A stretch of DNA of 64,000 nucleotides from an uncultured Luminiphilus sp. (GCA_943789425.1 CALSUB010000002.1:124001-188000), one strand, 5' to 3'. Counted from the first letter of the stretch, positions 28,090-37,547 are shown. The notes: generated from the letters alone by a model not told the origin. Made by a program: numbers and translations.

Positions 28090-28164
28090 GCAAGGCGCCC
28101 GTGGCGGATGTTGGAGCTTGCAGGGGTACAACTCCGTAACGTGGTGGGTGTGCGCCCCTTGCGC

Positions 28165-28376
28165 AACATGGCGAGCCTACGCCCCACTTGCGAATAGAAT
28201 GACCCACGGTACCGCTGACGAATAGGCCCTTGAACCCTTGCGGCTCAAGGTGGTGACCACCGCGTGGCTTCAGGCTTCCCGGCTTAGACCAGGCTTGCTC
28301 AACCGCCACGGAGGTGCTCTCCGGGTACTGCATTATCGGCTCGAGGACAAATCGTCTGGCGCATACAACAGGCCAT
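28165..28376 (-). ncRNA. ssrS: 6S RNA (ssrS)
   Basis: Regulatory RNA that mimics an open promoter and sequesters sigma-70 RNA polymerase in stationary phase. Recognised from synteny (zapA-6S-fau) and sequence: in the minus-strand reading it has GAGCCGATA, the central region GGCGGTTGAGCA, and ACCTTGAGCC-GCAAGGGTTCAAGGG, all very close to known gammaproteobacterial 6S RNAs. The ends pair (GCATGGC near 28376 with GCCATG near 28172), giving the long closing stem. About 212 nt as drawn, slightly longer than E. coli 6S; ends are approximate. Confidence 0.92.
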
Positions 28377-28380
28377 GCGG

Positions 28381-28408
28381 AGTATAGCGGATTCTTGGCT
28401 TCAGTTAA
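28381..28408 (-). promoter_or_regulatory. Candidate 6S RNA promoter
   Basis: Minus-strand -10 TATACT (28386-28381) with a weak -35 TTAACT (28408-28403) at 16-nt spacing. Start would fall at about 28374-28376, matching the predicted 6S 5' end. It overlaps the last codons of zapA. Confidence 0.55.
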
Positions 28409-28718
28409 TCTCGAGCTGCCGCAACTGATAGAGCACCTCGTCCAGCTGGCTATTCAGTGCTGACAGCCGCTGCTGTTCTTCACTGTTTTGCGTGGATTGT
28501 TCGCCACCCTTAAGCGCCAGCAACTCGTGGCTGATATTCAGTGCTGCCATAATGGCAACGCGCTCTAAACCAATGACTTTTCCTGTGGAGCGGATATCTC
28601 GCATGTGCTGATCGAGGTAACGAGCGGCGGTGGTGAGCGCTGACTCCTCGTCTGCGGGGCAAGCGACTTGATACTCTTTGTCGAGGATATCGACGCTGAC
28701 GGTGTTAGAGCGGCTCAT
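28401..28718 (-). CDS. zapA: Cell division protein ZapA
   Basis: Z-ring-associated protein that bundles FtsZ filaments. Visible: VSVDILDKEYQVACPADEESAL at the N-terminus (ZapA globular head), ARYLDQHMRDIRSTGKVIGLERVAIMAALNISHELL, and a C-terminal coiled coil (EEQQRLSALNSQLDEVLYQLRQL). 105 aa, normal. Overlaps the preceding zapB-like gene by 4 nt. Confidence 0.93.
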   Translation of the reverse strand: MSRSNTVSVDILDKEYQVACPADEESALTTAARYLDQHMRDIRSTGKVIGLERVAIMAALNISHELLALKGGEQSTQNSEEQQRLSALNSQLDEVLYQLRQLEIN

Positions 28719-28924
28719 GCAGTGCCATCCAAAGACCGCAATCTGGCCAAAGACGTCTCAACGTGTTCGCTAGCTTGACGTTGACGTTCCAATAACTCGC
28801 GGCGCTCTTTTTGCAGCTCTGCAGTGCGCAGCTTCAAGGCACGATTTTCTCGGTTTAATTCGCGGCTCAGCTCAATGAGGTCATTCACTTTTGTTTCCAG
28901 CGCCTGTATGAGGTTTTCAGCCAC
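28715..28924 (-). CDS. Small coiled-coil protein (TIGR02449 / ZapB-like)
   Basis: 69 aa, almost entirely predicted coiled coil (ALETKVNDLIELSRELNRENRALKLR, then LQKERRELLERQRQA). Matches the TIGR02449 family that lies next to zapA in Pseudomonas-type genomes and resembles ZapB in size and heptad pattern. Likely divisome-associated; not proven. Overlaps zapA (ATGA) and is divergent from ygfB. Confidence 0.87.
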   Translation of the reverse strand: MAENLIQALETKVNDLIELSRELNRENRALKLRTAELQKERRELLERQRQASEHVETSLARLRSLDGTA

Positions 28925-29091
28925 GGCATGTACACTATGTCAGTTAGAAGCAAGCACTATAATGCGCGTTGTTTCATTGGGTCAATGCACGGCAACACAA
29001 CTGAGATGACGACGGGCTCTTTTAGGAAGTAGCGTTTCGTCATCATCGATGACTAAGGTTTCAATTACCGACAATTAGGGACGGCACTATT

Positions 29092-29694
29092 TTGTTATTC
29101 GACGCACTGGGTGCATTCGAAGATATGCCTCATTGGGAAGAGGCGGCAGACAGCCTTTTCAATGCGGGCCTGACTATTAATCCGTCTGCGCTTCATGGCG
29201 GTATGGTGGGTTTGCTGGCGGCGGGATTTAGCCCGCGCACGGAGCAACATTTTTCGTCGACCGTGGCGGCATTGGAAAAAGCATTGGCGGTCGAGTTAAC
29301 AGGAGATTTGGTCGACTTTATTTCCCGCTTGAGTCTTGCGACCTTGTCGGCTATTGAGGACGCAGATTACACCTTCCAACCGATGCTACCGCCAGATGAT
29401 GATGCCTTAGAAGAACGCTTATTATCCGTTTCCGAGTGGAGTACGGGGTTTTTATCGGGTTTCACACAAGGGATCACGATTCGTGAAGCAGCGGGTCAGC
29501 CTGTTGCGGGCTTAACGGCTGAGGCGCTGAAAGATATCGCCGCTATCGCGCAAGTCGATACTGAGGAGTCTGATTCTGAAACCGCAGAGCGACAACTGGA
29601 TGACATCATCGAATACTTACGGTTTGCCGCCATTAACACCGTGATGGAAGCACAAGCGCTACAGGAGACTGATCTTGAAGATCACCAAAGCTGA
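29092..29694 (+). CDS. ygfB: UPF0149 family protein YgfB
   Basis: 200 aa, UPF0149/YecA family. Visible: PSALHGGMVGLLAAGFSP near the N-terminus, a middle helical domain with SLATLSAIEDADYTFQPMLPPDDD, VSEWSTGFLSGFTQG, and the closing EYLRFAAINTVMEAQAL. Biochemical function not settled; it is the usual first gene upstream of pepP-ubiH. TTG start at 29092. The 3' end overlaps pepP by 20 nt. Confidence 0.9.
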   Translation: MLFDALGAFEDMPHWEEAADSLFNAGLTINPSALHGGMVGLLAAGFSPRTEQHFSSTVAALEKALAVELTGDLVDFISRLSLATLSAIEDADYTFQPMLPPDDDALEERLLSVSEWSTGFLSGFTQGITIREAAGQPVAGLTAEALKDIAAIAQVDTEESDSETAERQLDDIIEYLRFAAINTVMEAQALQETDLEDHQS

Positions 29695-30994
29695 GTTTAC
29701 GCGTCGTCGTAAAAAACTGATGTCTATGATGGACAAGAACAGTATTGCAATCATCCCTGGTGCGAGGGAGGTCACTCGGAGCCGAGATACCGAATATCCG
29801 TTTCGGCAGAATAGCGATCTCTTTTATTTGACGGGATTCGAGGAGCCTGACGCGGTGTTAGTCCTCCTACCCGGTCGCCGGCAGGGTCAGGTGATCTTGT
29901 TTTGTCGAGAGCGCGACCCCGATATGGAGCTTTGGAATGGTTATCGACTGGGCCCGGAGGGGGCGATAGCGTATCTGGGGCTCGATGATGCTTTCCCCAT
30001 TGATGATCTCGATGAAATTCTTCCCGGTCTCATTGAGGGAACGAATCGGATCTACTATTCGATGGGCCACGATGACCATTTTGATCAGCGGGTGATGGGT
30101 TGGGTAAATCAGATCCGACGCCTTGCGCGGAGCGGCGCGGCGCCTCCTGCCGACTTCACTGATTTGGCCTTTCTGCTGCATGAGCAGCGCTTGATCAAGT
30201 CCGCTGCTGAACTGCGCGTTATGCGCAAAGCAGGTGAGATCAGCGCTGAAGCGCATATTCGTGCCATGCGCGAGTGTCGTGCGGGACGATATGAATATCA
30301 CCTTGAGGCGTCTATTCAGCATACTTTTGCAGAGCATGGCGCACGCTTTCCTGCTTATAACTCCATTGTGGGTTCAGGCGTTAATGCCTGCGTACTGCAT
30401 TACACGGAAAACAACGCGCGCCTGCGCGGCGGTGATTTGGTGTTGATTGACGCCGGCTGCGAATACGAGGGTTATGCGGCTGACATCACCCGGACCTTTC
30501 CGGTCAATGGTTGTTTTTCCCCAGAGCAACGTGCCCTCTATGACGTCGTGTTGGCGGCGCAGCACGCTGCGATTGCCAAGGTCAAACCCGGCAACACGTG
30601 GAATCAGCCCCACGATGCCACCGTACGGGTGATTACCCGGGGACTCATTAAGCTGGGTTTGCTGAAAGGTCAGGAGCGCGATTTGATTAAATCAGAGGCT
30701 TATCGCGACTTTTATATGCATCGAGCCGGCCATTGGCTGGGTCTGGATGTTCACGACGTGGGGGACTACCGCGTGGGTGGACGCTGGCGGCAGCTAGAAG
30801 CGGGCATGGTCATGACCATTGAGCCCGGTATTTACGTCGCCCCCGATAACACCCGCGTTGCCAAGCGGTGGCGTGGCATCGGGGTGCGAATAGAGGATGA
30901 TGTGGCGGTGACTGAAACAGGGTGCGACGTATTGACCGGAGATGTTCCGACGAATGCCGATGAGATTGAAGCGCTGATGTCAGGGACGCCATGA
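29675..30994 (+). CDS. pepP: Xaa-Pro aminopeptidase PepP
   Basis: Metallo-aminopeptidase II removing N-terminal residues before proline. Visible: N-terminal TEYPFRQNSDLFYLTGFEEPDAVLVLLPG, then the pita-bread catalytic domain with metal ligands in VLIDAGCEYEGYAADITRTFP, GHWLGLDVHDVG, MTIEPGIYVAP and RIEDDVAVTETG. 439 aa, normal. TTG 29675 matches the homologues' N-terminus. Overlaps ygfB by 20 nt and ubiH by 4 nt, so the three are one transcript. Confidence 0.95.
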   Translation: MKITKAEFTRRRKKLMSMMDKNSIAIIPGAREVTRSRDTEYPFRQNSDLFYLTGFEEPDAVLVLLPGRRQGQVILFCRERDPDMELWNGYRLGPEGAIAYLGLDDAFPIDDLDEILPGLIEGTNRIYYSMGHDDHFDQRVMGWVNQIRRLARSGAAPPADFTDLAFLLHEQRLIKSAAELRVMRKAGEISAEAHIRAMRECRAGRYEYHLEASIQHTFAEHGARFPAYNSIVGSGVNACVLHYTENNARLRGGDLVLIDAGCEYEGYAADITRTFPVNGCFSPEQRALYDVVLAAQHAAIAKVKPGNTWNQPHDATVRVITRGLIKLGLLKGQERDLIKSEAYRDFYMHRAGHWLGLDVHDVGDYRVGGRWRQLEAGMVMTIEPGIYVAPDNTRVAKRWRGIGVRIEDDVAVTETGCDVLTGDVPTNADEIEALMSGTP

Positions 30995-32191
30995 CCTCTC
31001 ATTCGCAGGTAATGATTCTGGGTGGGGGGCTAGCGGGGCTCTCGTTCGCCATCGCTATCGCCTGTGAGAATCCTGATTCAGACATTGTGTTGTTGGAGGC
31101 CAGTGCCTTTCGATCGGGGTCACCTAATCCACTCGATACGCGGGGCTCTGCACTCAATTTACACTCTGTGTCACTGCTGGAATCTTGGGGTATATGGTCA
31201 GGTCTGCGTTCCGCCGCTGGTGCGATACGCGATATCCATGTGTCTCATCGTGGTCATTTTGGTAGCACGGTGATGACGGCCGCCGAACTTGATGTCCCCG
31301 CCTTGGGCTATGTCGTGGAGAACCATGAGCTCGGTCAGCAGTTGCTGGCTCGTGCCACGCAGTTGGGCATTACCATTCGATCCCCGGTGCGGTGCAGCGG
31401 GCTTCGGACCGACGCAGGCACACCCGCGATTGAAACAGAAGAAGGTGAAGTGATCACCGCTGACCTCGTCTTAGTGGCTTCCGGCGTTGCGCCCGATTGG
31501 TTTGCTCAGTTGGGTATCAGCGTCTTGGAGCGACCGACCCCTAATACCGCATTGGTATTTAATGCAAGCTTCCCGGGACAGCAAAGCGGTCGTGCTTTTG
31601 AGCGCTTTACCGAAAATGGGCCATTAGCAGTGTTGCCGTTGCAGACGCTGAGTCATGCCGATCAGCGCTATAACGTGGTGTGGTCGGTGTCCAATAGCAC
31701 AGCAACGACGCTTGGCGATCTGGACGACGAGGCGTTTCGCAACCACTTTCAGGATGCATTTGGTTGGCGGTTAGGGCGTGTTCAGGCCGTGGGGCGGCGC
31801 AGCCAGTGGCCATTGACGCGGTTATCTGCCTCGGAGCAGTTCCGCACGGGCTTTCTCTTAGTGGGCAATGCAGCGCATACGCTGCACCCTGTCGCGGGCC
31901 AAGGGTTAAATCTCTCCTTGCGAGAGGCCGGCTTGTTGGCACAAGCAATCGCCGACGCACAGCAGCGTTCAGCAGCCATCGGCTGCTTAGCGAGTTTAAA
32001 AACTTATCTCGATCAAGTGTCCGATGAGCAGCGCCTTGTCGTCGACAGCACCGATGCGTTGGCCACTCCTCTTCAATCGCCGAGGACCGCTACTGGATGT
32101 TCCTCGAGACGCATCACTTGCCTTGCTAGATTTACTGCCAGCAGTCCGGCAACAAGTTGCCAGTGTTGGAACAGGCCGGCGCTATGCCTGA
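30991..32191 (+). pseudogene. ubiH: Ubiquinone biosynthesis hydroxylase UbiH, split by a one-base frameshift near the 3' end
   Basis: FAD monooxygenase of the UbiH/UbiF/Coq6 family, acting in ring hydroxylation during ubiquinone synthesis. Visible: VMILGGGLAGLSFAIAIA (FAD), DTRGSALNLHSVSLLESWG, and GNAAHTLHPVAGQGLNLSLREAG. The frame drifts after ...VDSTDALAT near residue 359. Dropping one base of CC at 32068-32069 continues as LFNRRGPLLDVPRDASLALL to TGA 32189-32191, the expected UbiH tail, giving 399 aa. The uncorrected frame runs to 32223 with a nonsense tail. It overlaps the next gene's ATG 32184. Confidence 0.9.
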
Positions 32192-33391
32192 TCGCAACAA
32201 TGAACGCAGCGCGGATGTGCTAATTGTTGGCGCTGGCATTGCCGGGCTGTCCTTAGCGATTGCTTTGAGCAAAAGTGATTTTCATGTCGTGGTGATTGAT
32301 GGCGCTGATTGTCCCAAGTCAGTCAACGAGGGCGTTGCATTAAATGATTGGGATCTTAGAGTCAGTGCATTGACACCCACGTCTATTCGTTTTCTCGAGT
32401 CACTCGGCGTGTGGCAGAGAATTCCCAGCGAGCGAACTGCTCCCTACCAGGCCATGTGTGTTTGGGATGCTGACGGCACTGGCCGAATCACCTTTAACGC
32501 AGAGGATGTCGCCGCACCTTGCCTCGGACACATTGTTGAGAACCGACAAACGGTGCAGGCCTTAATAGAGTGCGCCGAGGCTTGCAGTGGCGTGGAGCTC
32601 CGCTGGCAAAGTGCACTGGAGTCCCTGTCTCGCACACCGGAGGGTTGGTCTATCGATTGTGCCGGAGATCAACGCCTCTCTGCGCAACTTGTTGTCGCGG
32701 CTGACGGTGCCCGCTCAAAGGTGCGTCAGCTGACAGCGCAGCCCACTCGGGATTGGGATTATCATCAGAGCGCGATTGTTGGCACGGTTGCGCTATCGTC
32801 GCCGCATCAAGCAACATGCTGGCAAGCTTTCCTAAGTACTGGTCCATTAGCGCTACTGCCATTGCCCGATCCTTCTAAAGTAGCGCTGGTTTGGTCGCTA
32901 GATGCGCAGGAGCATGCGGAGGTTGCGGCGCTGTCGGATACCGCTTTTATTGCGGCTTTAAATCAGGCCTTGGGTCCATTAGCGCCTCATGCCGAGGCGG
33001 TGGGAACTCGCGTGAGTTTTCCACTCAAACAAAGTCACGCGATCGATTACGTGGACGACGCCTTAGTATTGGTCGCTGATGCGGCACACAGCATTCATCC
33101 ATTGGCCGGACAAGGCATCAACCTTGGGCTGTCCGATGTGCGCATTTTGGCGCAAGAACTATTAGCGGGTTGTGCCGGTGGTCCTCCCGGTTTCGAGCCC
33201 CGTATCCTCTAAAACGGTACCAACGCCAGCGTAAGTCGGAAAATCTCGCCATGATGGCGGCGATGGAGGGTTTTAAGCGCGGCTTTGGTAGCCCTCATCC
33301 CGCCGCAGTGATACTGCGGAATATCGGTCTGAATATGGTTGAGCGTCAGCACTGGCTGAAGCGGTGGTTTATGCGGCAAGCGATTAGCTGA
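32184..33391 (+). pseudogene. visC: UbiH/UbiI/VisC-family FAD hydroxylase, split by a one-base deletion near the 3' end
   Basis: Second FAD monooxygenase of the ubiquinone hydroxylase family (VisC/UbiI type), probably hydroxylating another ring position. Visible: VLIVGAGIAGLSLAIALS, LRVSALTPTSIRFLESLGVW, VAADGARSKVRQL, and VLVADAAHSIHPLAGQGINLGL. The frame stops at TAA 33210-33212 after about 338 residues, while the adjacent frame carries the missing C-terminus KRYQRQRKSENLAMMAAMEG...WFMRQAIS to 33391. One missing base between about 33180 and 33209 accounts for this; restored length is 402 aa. ATG 32184 overlaps the ubiH stop. Confidence 0.87.
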
Positions 33392-33521
33392 CTCGCCGGG
33401 CATGAGCGCGATAACGCGGGTCATGGTTTCGCGACGCAGCGAGTCGTCCGTCTAACATTGTGTGCTCGTTTCACCCCATTTAGTGGGTGTGTTTTGACAG
33501 TGATTGAGTGAGGGGGTCGTT

Positions 33522-33917
33522 ATGTCTCAGGATCCAGACAATCTGTATTACGCGGCGACTCATGAGTGGGCTCGGCTGGAACCGGATGGCTCTGTCACAG
33601 TCGGTATTACTGAACATGCTCAGCAGGCGTTGGGGGACGTCATGTATGTCGAGCTACCCCTGGTGGGAGCTGTCGTCTTGGCGGCAGGCTTCACAGGCAT
33701 TGTGGAGTCCGTTAAGGCAGCGTCAGATATTTATGCGCCGATAGCCGGGACGGTGCTCGCCGTGAATGAGGCATTAGCCGATACGCCCGAGCAGATAAAT
33801 GAGGATCCTTATGGCGAGGGATGGTTTTATCGCTTACAACCTGAAGAGCCATCGCAGCTTAACGCGCTGCTGAATGCTGGGGGTTACGCGTCTGCCGTCG
33901 CAGCAGAGCCTCAATAG
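33522..33917 (+). CDS. gcvH: Glycine cleavage system H protein GcvH
   Basis: Lipoyl carrier of the glycine cleavage system. 131 aa with the lipoyl-lysine motif GIVESVKAASDIYAP (Lys65) and N-terminal ATHEWARLEPDGSVTVGITEHAQQALGD. Start at ATG 33522. In Pseudomonas-type genomes gcvT precedes gcvH in this ubi neighbourhood; here neither gcvT nor gcvP is visible in the window, so its partners must lie elsewhere or be absent. Confidence 0.93.
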   Translation: MSQDPDNLYYAATHEWARLEPDGSVTVGITEHAQQALGDVMYVELPLVGAVVLAAGFTGIVESVKAASDIYAPIAGTVLAVNEALADTPEQINEDPYGEGWFYRLQPEEPSQLNALLNAGGYASAVAAEPQ

Positions 33918-33927
33918 CGCCGGTGTG

Positions 33928-34590
33928 CTAAGGGCGCAGCGAGAGCACTGTCCAGCCTAGGCGCTCCGCATGCTCAGCGAGTACGGGGTCGGGGTCCACT
34001 GCAACGGGGTGGCCGACTTCACTGAGAAGCGGTAAGTCGTTGTGGGAATCGGAATAAAACCACGTGTCTTCATTGCCGCTCGCATTGGTGTGTCGGCTGC
34101 GCCAAGCGGCGAGGTGCGCCACCTTGCCGCTTTGGAAGCAGGGTTGCCCCTCTGGTTTGCCCGTGTAGCAGCCGTCAACCACGCCCACGGCGCTGCCCAG
34201 CCAGTGCTGAAAGCCAAGGCGTGCGGCGACCGGTTCAGCGACGACACTGTGTGTCGCGGTCATGAGCAACAGTTGGTCGCCGGCAACGCGGTGGTGGTCG
34301 ATCAGTGCAAATGCCTTGTCCAGCAGCATAGGTTCGACGCATTGAGTCATAAATTGCCGCTGTAAAGCGCGCACAGCGGCCTGCGTTTTGCCGGTGAGGG
34401 GTGCTAGCACAAACTGCAGGTAGGCCGTCATATCGAGGCTCCCTGCCTGATACGCTTGATAAAACTGGTCGTTAGTGCGTGCGAAGTTTGCCGCGTCCAC
34501 GAGGCCTTTTTCGACCAAGAACTCCCCCCAGCGGTGATCAGAATCGCCAGCGAGTAACGTATTATCGAGGTCAAAGATAGCGAGGGCCAT
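33928..34590 (-). CDS. HAD-IB family hydrolase (phosphoserine phosphatase-like)
   Basis: 220 aa. HAD motifs: nucleophile DLDNTLLAGDSD near the N-terminus (DxDxT), motif II LLLMTATHS, and motif III/IV FYSDSHNDLPLLSEVGHPVAVDPDP. Belongs to the PSPase-like HAD-IB group commonly found divergent from rppH. Substrate unknown. ATG 34590 is the conserved start; the open frame extends to 35046 only because it shadows rppH. Convergent with gcvH. Confidence 0.88.
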   Translation of the reverse strand: MALAIFDLDNTLLAGDSDHRWGEFLVEKGLVDAANFARTNDQFYQAYQAGSLDMTAYLQFVLAPLTGKTQAAVRALQRQFMTQCVEPMLLDKAFALIDHHRVAGDQLLLMTATHSVVAEPVAARLGFQHWLGSAVGVVDGCYTGKPEGQPCFQSGKVAHLAAWRSRHTNASGNEDTWFYSDSHNDLPLLSEVGHPVAVDPDPVLAEHAERLGWTVLSLRP

Positions 34591-34758
34591 GGCGTTGTTC
34601 GGTTGCTCCCAAAAAAATAAGACCTCTGCGGTGAGTCCCGTTGACAGAGGATGTGTGGAAGAATACGGATTGGAAGCCTGCGTCACAATCCCGTTGGGCT
34701 TAACTCGCATGCGACGACTCGGTATCGGATCTTGAATACAGCAGTAGACAACGACAGG

Positions 34759-35271
34759 GTGATCGATAAAGACGGCTTCCGGCCTAATGTCGGCATTGTC
34801 ATTTGTAACGAAGAGGATCAGGTGCTCTGGGGGCGCCGGGTCAATGGCAGAGATTCGTGGCAATTTCCGCAAGGCGGGATTCACCGAGGCGAAACGCCAG
34901 AGGTTGCAATGTACCGTGAGCTCGAGGAAGAGGTCGGACTCAAGCCAGACATGGTGAAAGTTTTGGGACGAACCCAAAGTTGGTTGCATTACCGGCTGCC
35001 TAAGCGGTTTATTCGTCCCTCTGAGGATCCCGTTTGTATCGGCCAAAAGCAGGTTTGGTTTTTGCTGAGATTAACGGGCGCTGAGAGCGATATCAGATTA
35101 GATGCTGATGACACCCCAGAATTTGATCACTGGCGCTGGGTGACGTACTGGTATCCCATCTCGGCTGTGGTGGATTTTAAGCAGGCCGTTTACCGACAGG
35201 CGCTGACGCAATTAGCGGGCCGTCTCAGCCCGCAGCGCAAGCCCGCTCGCAGACGTCGCGGGGGTCGCTGA
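34759..35271 (+). CDS. rppH: RNA pyrophosphohydrolase RppH (NudH)
   Basis: Nudix enzyme that removes pyrophosphate from 5'-triphosphate mRNA ends to trigger RNase E decay. Visible: [27 protein letters not shown] at the start, the Nudix box [35 protein letters not shown] and [16 protein letters not shown] 34759 matches the homologue start (about 170 aa) but lacks a clear ribosome-binding site; the frame is open to 34651. Ends exactly at the ptsP start. Confidence 0.9.
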   Translation: MIDKDGFRPNVGIVICNEEDQVLWGRRVNGRDSWQFPQGGIHRGETPEVAMYRELEEEVGLKPDMVKVLGRTQSWLHYRLPKRFIRPSEDPVCIGQKQVWFLLRLTGAESDIRLDADDTPEFDHWRWVTYWYPISAVVDFKQAVYRQALTQLAGRLSPQRKPARRRRGGR

Positions 35272-37547
35272 TGCTCGAATTGCTCCGCCGGCTGATTCAG
35301 GATGTTAACGATGCCGACTCGCTAGAGGACGCGTTGAACCTGATTGTGGCTCAGGTGAGAGCGGCGATGCGGACGGATGTGTGTACGATTTATCTGCACG
35401 ATAAAGCCAGTCAGAAGTTGATATTTCGGGCCACTGAGGGGCTGAACTCGGACAAAGTAGGGCAGTTTGGTCTGGGCTTCGATGAGGGGCTGGTGGGCTG
35501 GGTCGCGACACGCGAGGAGCCACTGAATCTGGATAACGCTATTGCGCACCCTCAATTTCAGTTGGTGGATGGTCTCGGTGAGGAGCCGTTTAACGCGTTT
35601 TTAGGCGCCCCTATTATTCATCAGCGCGATCTTTTGGGCGTATTGGTGGTGCAGCAAGGGGATCATCGCCGGTTTTCTGAGGATGAGGAGGCTTTTCTCG
35701 TCACCGTCTCTGCCCAGCTTGCCGGGGTGATAGCTCATGCGGAGCTAGCCGGTGCGATTGGACAGACAGTGTCGGTTACCACTACCGGCGACACGGCTGC
35801 GAGGTTGTCGGGCGTTGCCGCCTGCGCGGGTATTGGCATCGGCACAGCCGCCTGGATTTCGCCGGTTGCTGATTTGCAGACGGTGCCGTCCCGGAAAGTG
35901 GACGACCGGGTTGCGGAATTGCGGGCTTTCCGTGACGCGCTGGCCAGCGTGCGCAGCGACATACAGCAAGTGGCAGACAATTTAAAAAGCGAGCTGGGGC
36001 CTGAGGATCACGCCTTATTTGGTGTCTATCTCAGTATTCTTGATGATTCTGTTTTGGGGAGTGAGGTCGCCGCCCTCATCAAAGCCGGGGAGTGGGCTCA
36101 GGGCGCATTGAGTCAGGTGATGTTGCGCCATATCCGCCATTTTGAACGATTAGATCACTCCTACCTCCGTGAGCGGGCAGTCGATGTCCGTGATCTGGGC
36201 ACTCGTGTGCTGAGTTACCTGCAGGACGCCAGTCGCCAAGAGGTGGATTACCCTGCCTCGACCGTTCTAGTGGCAGAGGAATTAACGGCAGCCACATTGG
36301 GAGAGATTCCTAGGGACCGGCTCGCCGGTATTGTTTCGATGCGCGGCAGTGCCAACAGTCATACCGCGATCTTGGCGAGAGCCATGGGGATTCCTGCGGT
36401 GGTGGGTGTTGAGGACCTGCCTCTCAAGCGACTTCCCGATCAGCGGCTCGTGGTCGACGGCTATAACGGCCGAGTTTATGTGAATCCCCATAGCGACTTG
36501 CTGGCGCGCTTTGAAGCGCTGCTTGCAGAGGATGAGGCGCTGTTTGAGGAGCTGGCGCCATTGGCGTCACAGCCGGCGCAAACCTCAGATGGCAAAATTA
36601 TCCCGCTCTGGGTCAACACGGGTGTCGCCGCTGATGTGCAAAGGGCGCGCGAATTCGGGGCTGAAGGTGTGGGCCTTTACCGAACCGAAGTCAGCTTTTT
36701 ATTACGAGATCGATTCCCCAGTGAAGAAGAGCAGCGCCAGCTCTATCGCGAGCAGTTAGCGGCATTTCACCCCGCACCGGTGACCATGAGGACACTCGAT
36801 ATCGGTGGCGATAAAGCCCTGCCTTATTTCCCTATCGAAGAGTCCAATCCCTTTTTGGGGTGGCGTGGTATCCGAGTCACGCTGGATCATCCCGAGATTT
36901 TTCTGACACAGGTGCGTGCCATGCTGAAGGCCAACGAGGGCCTCGGCAACTTGCGCATTTTATTGCCCATGGTGACGGCGATCGACGAGCTTCGCTCGGC
37001 GCGGGCATTGATTGGCAGATGTCACGATGAAGTCCTCAGCGAGGGGTTTACCGCGCCTCTGCCAGATATTGGCGTCATGATCGAGGTGCCTGCCGCCGTC
37101 TATTTGGCGGGGCCGCTGGCGCAAGAGGCCGACTTTTTATCAGTGGGCTCCAATGACCTGACGCAATACTTACTGGCGGTTGATCGCGGTAATGCCCGCG
37201 TTGCCGCCCTTTACCAAGCGCTGCATCCTGCGGTGTTGGCGGCGTTCGCTCACATTATTAAAGCCGCTCATGGTGAGAACAAGTCAGTCAGTATTTGCGG
37301 TGAGTTGGCGGGTGACCCGCGCGCTGCGCCCTTATTGGTTGGGATGGGATTCGATCAGTTGTCGATGAACGCGGGAAGCTTGTCCTTGGTGAAGCGGGTG
37401 TTAAGTGCCTTCAGTGCGGCGGAGCTGGCTGATTTGATGGCGACATTATTACCTCTCAGATCCGCTCAGGAGGTCATGGCCGCATTAGACGCGGCATTGA
37501 GCCAACGAGGGCTCGATATTTTTCTTAGACGCCGTGGAGACGAATAG
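35271..37547 (+). CDS. ptsP: Phosphoenolpyruvate-protein phosphotransferase PtsP (nitrogen PTS enzyme I)
   Basis: Enzyme I-Ntr that takes phosphate from PEP into the regulatory nitrogen PTS. Residues 1-160 are a GAF domain (DVCTIYLHDKASQKLIF, GEEPFNAFLGAPIIHQRDLLGVLVVQQ). Then EI: a swivelling domain with active-site His in MRGSANSHTAILARAMGIPAVVG, and the PEP-binding barrel with GAEGVGLYRTEVSFL, MRTLDIGGDKALPYF, FLSVGSNDLTQYLLAVDRGN and ICGELAGDPRA. 758 aa, normal. Overlaps rppH by 1 nt and abuts lgt, as in Pseudomonas-type loci. Confidence 0.95.
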   Translation: MLELLRRLIQDVNDADSLEDALNLIVAQVRAAMRTDVCTIYLHDKASQKLIFRATEGLNSDKVGQFGLGFDEGLVGWVATREEPLNLDNAIAHPQFQLVDGLGEEPFNAFLGAPIIHQRDLLGVLVVQQGDHRRFSEDEEAFLVTVSAQLAGVIAHAELAGAIGQTVSVTTTGDTAARLSGVAACAGIGIGTAAWISPVADLQTVPSRKVDDRVAELRAFRDALASVRSDIQQVADNLKSELGPEDHALFGVYLSILDDSVLGSEVAALIKAGEWAQGALSQVMLRHIRHFERLDHSYLRERAVDVRDLGTRVLSYLQDASRQEVDYPASTVLVAEELTAATLGEIPRDRLAGIVSMRGSANSHTAILARAMGIPAVVGVEDLPLKRLPDQRLVVDGYNGRVYVNPHSDLLARFEALLAEDEALFEELAPLASQPAQTSDGKIIPLWVNTGVAADVQRAREFGAEGVGLYRTEVSFLLRDRFPSEEEQRQLYREQLAAFHPAPVTMRTLDIGGDKALPYFPIEESNPFLGWRGIRVTLDHPEIFLTQVRAMLKANEGLGNLRILLPMVTAIDELRSARALIGRCHDEVLSEGFTAPLPDIGVMIEVPAAVYLAGPLAQEADFLSVGSNDLTQYLLAVDRGNARVAALYQALHPAVLAAFAHIIKAAHGENKSVSICGELAGDPRAAPLLVGMGFDQLSMNAGSLSLVKRVLSAFSAAELADLMATLLPLRSAQEVMAALDAALSQRGLDIFLRRRGDE

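Noticed and set aside
34591-35046. Long minus-strand open frame extending the HAD hydrolase N-terminus
   Set aside because: The extra 152 residues mirror rppH on the opposite strand; the HAD motif begins right after ATG 34590.
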